From assembly GCA_023387935.1 (NCBI GenBank), contig JAEWHG010000177.1, positions 1-9,013 on the forward strand: DNA of 9,013 nucleotides, given 5' to 3'. The stretch's first letter is position 1; each line of letters begins with the position of its first letter. This document shows positions 6,108-9,013 of the stretch, in pieces. Under the pieces are notes generated by a model, which saw only the letters and a program-made list of their open reading frames with translations, did no database searches and was not told where the DNA came from. A program made the translations under genes and the position numbers. The DNA comes from Bacillota bacterium (GTDB lineage Bacteria; Bacillota; Clostridia; Peptostreptococcales; Natronincolaceae).

Positions 6108-6983
6108 TTATTTTGCTTGGCCTAATGCGTTTTTAATAGCAGTAATTGCACCTTTACTTGAAACTGTTGCACCTGATATTGTATCTAAATCCCCTGTATT
6201 TTTAGATACAGCTTGTGCAGCAATCTCTTTAACAGCTACATCACCAATACCTTCTGTTTCATCCATTTTATTAATAGCAACGTCAGAGATTTTCCCTCCA
6301 GCAATAGTAACCTTGATTTCTATATCACCGTAGAAGCCTTCACCTTTTCCTACGTAGCTTCCATCTTTATAACCACTAGCCGCTGGCGCTGGCTCTTCTT
6401 TCTTAGGCTCTTCTTTTTTAGGTTCTTCTTTCTTTGGCTCTTCTTTTTTAGGCTCTTCTTTTTTAGGTTCTTCTTTTTTAGGTTCTTCTTTTTTAGGTTC
6501 TTCTTTCTTAGGCTCTTCTTTCACTTCTTCTTTAGGTTCTTCTTTTACTTCTTCTTTAGGCTCTTCTTTTACTTCATCTTTCTTTGGTTCTTCTTTCTTA
6601 GGCTCTTCTTTTGCTACCACCTTAGCTTCTTTTAATCCTAATGCCACTTCTACAGCTTCAATAGTTCCCTCACTTGAAATTGTAGCACCAGAAACTGCTT
6701 CTACTTCAGTAGACTGTGCTTCAATGATCTTACCAATAACTTCTTCAGCACCTTTATCACCAATACCAGCAGTATCTTCCATTTCAAGTAAATCTATAGT
6801 TGCTATTTTACCATTTTCAACCTTAACACTTACTTTAATAGCTCCCTTAAATCCTTCTCCGACGCCTTCATACACACCATCTGTAAATTTCCCTGCAGCT
6901 TCTTCTGCTGGTGGCTTAGAGCATCCTGCAAATACACCCATAGTTAATACAAACACTAATGCTAACGCTAAATTTTTCTTCAT
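6108..6983 (-). CDS. Lipoprotein with two FMN-binding domains joined by a KKEEP-repeat linker (PplA-like)
   Basis: 291-residue exported lipoprotein. The lipobox FAGC predicts lipidation at Cys21. Domain 1 (about 33-116) has DGVYEGVGEGFKG and SGATISS (98-104, T101). A charged linker (about 124-199) is made of EEPK-type repeats, including eight KKEEP units. Domain 2 (about 205-291) has DGSYVGKGEGFYG and SGATVSS (270-276, T273). Both threonines fit the ApbE flavinylation motif, so two covalent FMNs are expected. The plan of lipid anchor plus two FMN domains is that of Listeria PplA in flavin-based extracellular electron transfer; the long extended spacer could let the domains cross the cell wall. 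This is inference from architecture. The start at 6983 is set by AAGGAGGA with GGAGG 10 nt upstream; the longest frame (7028) adds 15 residues that would spoil the signal peptide. A terminator follows. A weak promoter (TTACAA-18-TATTAT) or readthrough from 7100-8629 may drive it. Confidence 0.92.
   Translation of the reverse strand: MKKNLALALVFVLTMGVFAGCSKPPAEEAAGKFTDGVYEGVGEGFKGAIKVSVKVENGKIATIDLLEMEDTAGIGDKGAEEVIGKIIEAQSTEVEAVSGATISSEGTIEAVEVALGLKEAKVVAKEEPKKEEPKKDEVKEEPKEEVKEEPKEEVKEEPKKEEPKKEEPKKEEPKKEEPKKEEPKKEEPKKEEPKKEEPAPAASGYKDGSYVGKGEGFYGDIEIKVTIAGGKISDVAINKMDETEGIGDVAVKEIAAQAVSKNTGDLDTISGATVSSKGAITAIKNALGQAK
6391..6510 (-). repeat. Eight tandem 15-bp units in the flavin lipoprotein gene
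   Basis: Eight in-frame 15-bp units follow each other without gaps (consensus on the plus strand GGYTCTTCTTTYTTW). All differences are at silent third positions, so each unit encodes KKEEP. Unit length is a multiple of three, so gain or loss of units would change only linker length. Confidence 0.95.
6511..6558 (-). repeat. Two 24-bp tandem units next to the 15-bp array
   Basis: Two 24-bp copies (6511-6534 and 6535-6558) differ at two bases and encode KEEVKEEP-type residues. A related 27-bp unit follows at 6559-6585. They look like older, longer units of the same expanding linker. Confidence 0.8.
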
Positions 6984-6993
6984 AATAAAAAAT

Positions 6994-6998
6994 CCTCC
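6994..6998 (-). promoter_or_regulatory. Ribosome binding site fixing the two-domain lipoprotein start
   Basis: AAGGAGGA on the minus strand, with GGAGG 10 nt before the ATG at 6983. The earlier in-frame ATG at 7028 has no such signal, and the lipoprotein signal begins properly at MKKNLALALV. Confidence 0.85.
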
Positions 6999-7042
6999 TT
7001 TAAAATTTATTATTGATAATAAAATCACAATGCTACTTATTG

Positions 7043-7068
7043 TAAGGCTGAGGTTTTCCTCAGCCTTA
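7043..7068 (-). terminator. Strong hairpin between two flavin genes, without U tract on the minus strand
   Basis: TAAGGCTGAGG and CCTCAGCCTTA form a perfect 11-bp stem with a 4-nt loop, 31 nt after the stop codon at 7100. On the minus strand it is followed by CAATAAGTAGC rather than a T run, so termination may be partial. It could also protect the upstream message's 3' end while allowing some readthrough into the two-domain lipoprotein gene. Confidence 0.6.
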
Positions 7069-7099
7069 TAATATTAGTTTATTTCTTTAAATCTTTTTA

Positions 7100-8629
7100 T
7101 TATTTTTGTAATTGATCTAATGCTTTTTGTCCTAAATCTACAACACCTTTTCTCCAGTTAGTAGCACCTGTTATAGCATCTATACCTTCAACAGATTTAT
7201 TTTCCATTATGAAGTCCATCATCTGTTGACGTATATCTAACTGATTTCTTCCTTGAAGAACGTCTGCTGTTTTGCCAGCCCAGTTAGAAAGATATGTAGG
7301 GTTATGAGGTTTAGCTAAGTCTGCCCCTGTTTGGTATTCAACATAGTCTAAATCTACAATTTCTCCATCTTTTTCAAGAGCTAATAATTGTACATAGTAT
7401 GCACTCTTAGCTGTTGGTGCACCGTGGAATACATAAATAGTAGAGTCTTCTGTTACTTCAATATCTGCCATTCTAGCTTGGTTAAGAGCACCAACTGTCA
7501 ATAGTTTTAAGTCAGATGCCCAACCTGTAGCACCTGTTGATACATCCACCATGTTTGGATCTTGAGTTTTTATTAACTGTGCTTCTCTTTCAGCAATAAT
7601 AGCTACTGGATCTACATCTGGAGTTCTATTTTTCCAGTTAGTTACGTATCCTCCACCATCTAATCTTTTATTTTCCCCTTTGTCATTATAGGCTGTATAT
7701 TCTACAGATACAATTTTTCCATCTTTAACTTCCATATCTACTTGTGGTGTCCAGTTTCCATAACCAGTTGTTCCAACCACAACGTATTTACCATCTCTGT
7801 ACTCAAAGTTTACTGCTTTACTTACATTTGCAGCCTTAGCTTGAGCCATCGCTTTTTTAGTTAAATCTACAAATTTGTTATATGCACTTGTAGCACCAGT
7901 TGCTACATCTACATCGTATGGATTCTGCTTAGCAACTAAATCGTTCTGTAATGTGTCAATTTTGTCTGCAAGTATTACTTCAGGATATTTTGCTTGCCAA
8001 CTTGCATTGTATTTTTCATCAGTTTTCTTTCCATTTCCTTCAGCATTATACTCATCATATACTACAGATACAATTTTACCATCTTTAACTTCTATATTTA
8101 CTTGCGGTGTCCACCCATTAGGAGCTGTTATACCAACTGCAACATACGCGCCATCTTTCATTGGAGCTGCATCATCAAACATATATAAGCTATTGCTTAA
8201 TGTATCTTCATAATAGAATCTACCTATAGCTTTTGCGAAATCAGCAGCTGGAATGTATGCTTTATTTTCTTCATCAACAACTACAGTTGTTCCAAGTTTT
8301 TCATTATTTCTAAAAAGATTCATTGTCTCGCCTTTTTCAGCTTGAGCAAGTGACATATTTGCATTATCTAATATGTAAGCACTGTGTGTAGAACCATCAT
8401 ATTGTACACTTAAACCAAATTTTTCACTTACTTCTTTAACAGGAACATGTATATGTCCACCTATAATTTTTGTTTTACTTTCTAACGTAAGCTTTTTGTC
8501 ATTATTAAAAACAACGCCACTTTTAACTCCAGGACCTTCTAATACTAAATCTGCTGCATTTACATGTGCTGGTATTGCTAAAGGTAACGGTAATAAAGCT
8601 GCTCGTGATAATGCATAAGCTTTTTTCAT
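7100..8629 (-). CDS. Exported protein with a copper-amine-oxidase-N-like domain and three divergent FMN-binding modules
   Basis: 509-residue secreted protein. Signal peptide about 1-25 (Ala-X-Ala-like VNA/AD cleavage; no lipobox Cys). Residues about 45-152 resemble copper amine oxidase N-terminal (stalk) domains: GGHIHVPVKEVSEKFGLSV followed by NKAYIPAADFAKAIG. Then come three FMN_bind-like modules, about 159-264, 279-385 and 397-507. The first two begin DGxYV.VG and contain W-TPQV..EVKDGKIVSV. Each ends in a D-x-x-TGAT site: T247, T368 and T490. Unlike canonical SGATxS, the residue two after Thr is Ala, Trp and Trp. Each module also has an insertion with a conserved Trp (NASW, VTNW, LSNW). 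Likely an extracellular flavin-binding redox protein; covalent flavin here is uncertain. No sortase signal or C-terminal membrane anchor is seen, so how it stays at the cell, if it does, is unknown. AGAGAGG lies 9 nt before the start. Confidence 0.88.
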   Translation of the reverse strand: MKKAYALSRAALLPLPLAIPAHVNAADLVLEGPGVKSGVVFNNDKKLTLESKTKIIGGHIHVPVKEVSEKFGLSVQYDGSTHSAYILDNANMSLAQAEKGETMNLFRNNEKLGTTVVVDEENKAYIPAADFAKAIGRFYYEDTLSNSLYMFDDAAPMKDGAYVAVGITAPNGWTPQVNIEVKDGKIVSVVYDEYNAEGNGKKTDEKYNASWQAKYPEVILADKIDTLQNDLVAKQNPYDVDVATGATSAYNKFVDLTKKAMAQAKAANVSKAVNFEYRDGKYVVVGTTGYGNWTPQVDMEVKDGKIVSVEYTAYNDKGENKRLDGGGYVTNWKNRTPDVDPVAIIAEREAQLIKTQDPNMVDVSTGATGWASDLKLLTVGALNQARMADIEVTEDSTIYVFHGAPTAKSAYYVQLLALEKDGEIVDLDYVEYQTGADLAKPHNPTYLSNWAGKTADVLQGRNQLDIRQQMMDFIMENKSVEGIDAITGATNWRKGVVDLGQKALDQLQK

Positions 8630-8638
8630 TCAAAATCG

Positions 8639-8645
8639 CCTCTCT
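8639..8645 (-). promoter_or_regulatory. Ribosome binding site of the three-module flavin gene
   Basis: AGAGAGG on the minus strand, 9 nt before the ATG at 8629; the start is also supported by a typical basic, then hydrophobic, signal peptide. Confidence 0.75.
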
Positions 8646-8659
8646 AAATGGTTCTGTTT

Positions 8660-8723
8660 GTTATTACATAATAGCTGTTAATTTAAAATTATTGTTTAAT
8701 AATAAAATTGTTAAATTAATAAC
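8660..8723 (-). other. AU-rich folded leader of the three-module flavin gene
   Basis: Nested inverted repeats lie in the probable 5' leader: GTTATTA (8717-8723) with TAATAAC (8660-8666), TTAATTTAA (8711-8719) with TTAAATTAA (8678-8686), and an inner ATTATT/AATAAT pair. The first two overlap, so they are alternatives. All are A/T-only or nearly so; in this composition chance is possible. No known riboswitch is recognised. Confidence 0.3.
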
Positions 8724-8739
8724 TTGTAACTTTAACCTT

Positions 8740-8768
8740 ATTTTACATCTTTTCCAATACCAATGCAA
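8740..8768 (-). promoter_or_regulatory. Promoter of the three-module flavin gene
   Basis: Minus strand TTGCAT (8763-8768), 17-nt spacer ending in AAAGATG, TAAAAT (8740-8745). It closely parallels the promoter at 5986-6014, including the identical 13-mer AAAGATGTAAAAT. The leader would be about 105 nt. Confidence 0.55.
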
Positions 8769-9013
8769 CTATATTTTGGAATTTTTACTTATTTTTTCTT
8801 TAGACTTATATTTTTCAAGTTTTGTAGAACTGTTTAATTTAAACAAATATATTTCTACTTCATCTAATTTCATAGAATTCCAGAGAAAAATGTAGGAAAT
8901 TTTAGTTTTTTTAGTATTTTCCATATATATTTATAAATATTGCTACTATTTTCCTTTAAAATACATTCAGAGATAATTAAATAACAAAATTGCATCTTTT
9001 ATAGAATTCTACT
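8769..9013. other. Gene-free right end of the window
   Basis: A/T-rich sequence upstream of the flavin cluster. The best reading frame (8769-8924, minus strand, 51 codons, lysine- and isoleucine-rich) has no ribosome binding site and is not called. No terminator of an upstream gene, tRNA or clear repeat is seen; two short similar segments ending in ATAGAATTC (8872-8880 and 9001-9009) are probably chance. Confidence 0.4.

Noticed and set aside
6391..6510. Tandem repeats as a possible CRISPR array
   Set aside because: Units are 15 bp, contiguous without spacers, and in frame within a coding region.
6213..6635. Plus-strand frame rich in Phe, Leu and Arg
   Set aside because: It is the antisense of the KKEEP repeat linker; no start signal.
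8769..8924. Small minus-strand reading frame of 51 codons upstream of the three-module flavin gene
   Set aside because: No ribosome binding site before either ATG, low-complexity Lys/Ile/Ser-rich composition, and its stop abuts the proposed -35 element; likely chance.
8861..9009. Two similar segments CATCT...ATAGAATTC (8861-8880 and 8993-9009)
   Set aside because: Short, with a gap and mismatches; no structure or gene context supports a real repeat.

Overview
The window is AT-rich DNA from a low-GC Gram-positive bacterium, most likely a member of the Clostridia. The base composition, strong GGAGG-type ribosome binding sites, short U-tailed hairpin terminators, Gram-positive lipoprotein signals and the families present (a long glutamine synthetase, HD-GYP and RsbU-like signalling proteins, FMN-binding lipoproteins with Lys/Glu/Pro spacers) all fit. 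The species cannot be named from the sequence. All six supported genes lie on the minus strand, so transcription runs from right to left.

Right part (about 5474-8768, read right to left): three genes for exported flavin-binding proteins. The first (7100-8629) has a Sec signal, a copper-amine-oxidase-N-like stalk and three divergent FMN-binding modules. The second (6108-6983) is a lipoprotein with two canonical FMN-binding domains joined by a repetitive KKEEP spacer. The third (5534-5884) is a small lipoprotein with one canonical domain, clearly paralogous to the first domain of its neighbour. Five SGAT/TGAT-type sites match or resemble sites of ApbE-type covalent flavinylation, plus one in the small lipoprotein. 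Together they look like surface electron carriers of the PplA / extracellular electron transfer kind. No ApbE transferase, Ndh2, menaquinone or membrane electron-entry gene is in the window. The first and third genes have matching promoter candidates (TTGCWT-17-TAAAAT with a shared AAAGATG spacer end).

Middle part (2158-5328): a two-gene signalling operon. The upstream gene joins a receiver-like domain that has lost its phosphorylation residues to a PP2C/RsbU-type Ser/Thr phosphatase. The downstream gene is a membrane sensor with an extracellular Cache-like domain, HAMP, coiled coil and complete HD-GYP domain, so a likely c-di-GMP phosphodiesterase. An 84-nt gap separates them and a terminator at 2158-2181 closes the unit.

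Left part (26-2129): a monocistronic glutamine synthetase gene with its own good sigma-A promoter (TTTACA-17-TATAAT) and terminator. Its true start is 12 codons inside the longest reading frame, as shown by a GGAGG at 2048-2052.

Other structure: a 21-nt motif (19 of 21 identical) occurs just beyond two terminators (1-21 and 5398-5418), once beside a 37-nt hairpin; eight 15-bp tandem repeats lie inside the second flavin gene; a strong hairpin without a U tract lies between the first and second flavin genes; and a perfect 11-bp inverted repeat lies in the leader of the small flavin lipoprotein gene. The best candidates for something not fully described are the divergent three-module flavin protein and the phosphatase with a dead receiver.
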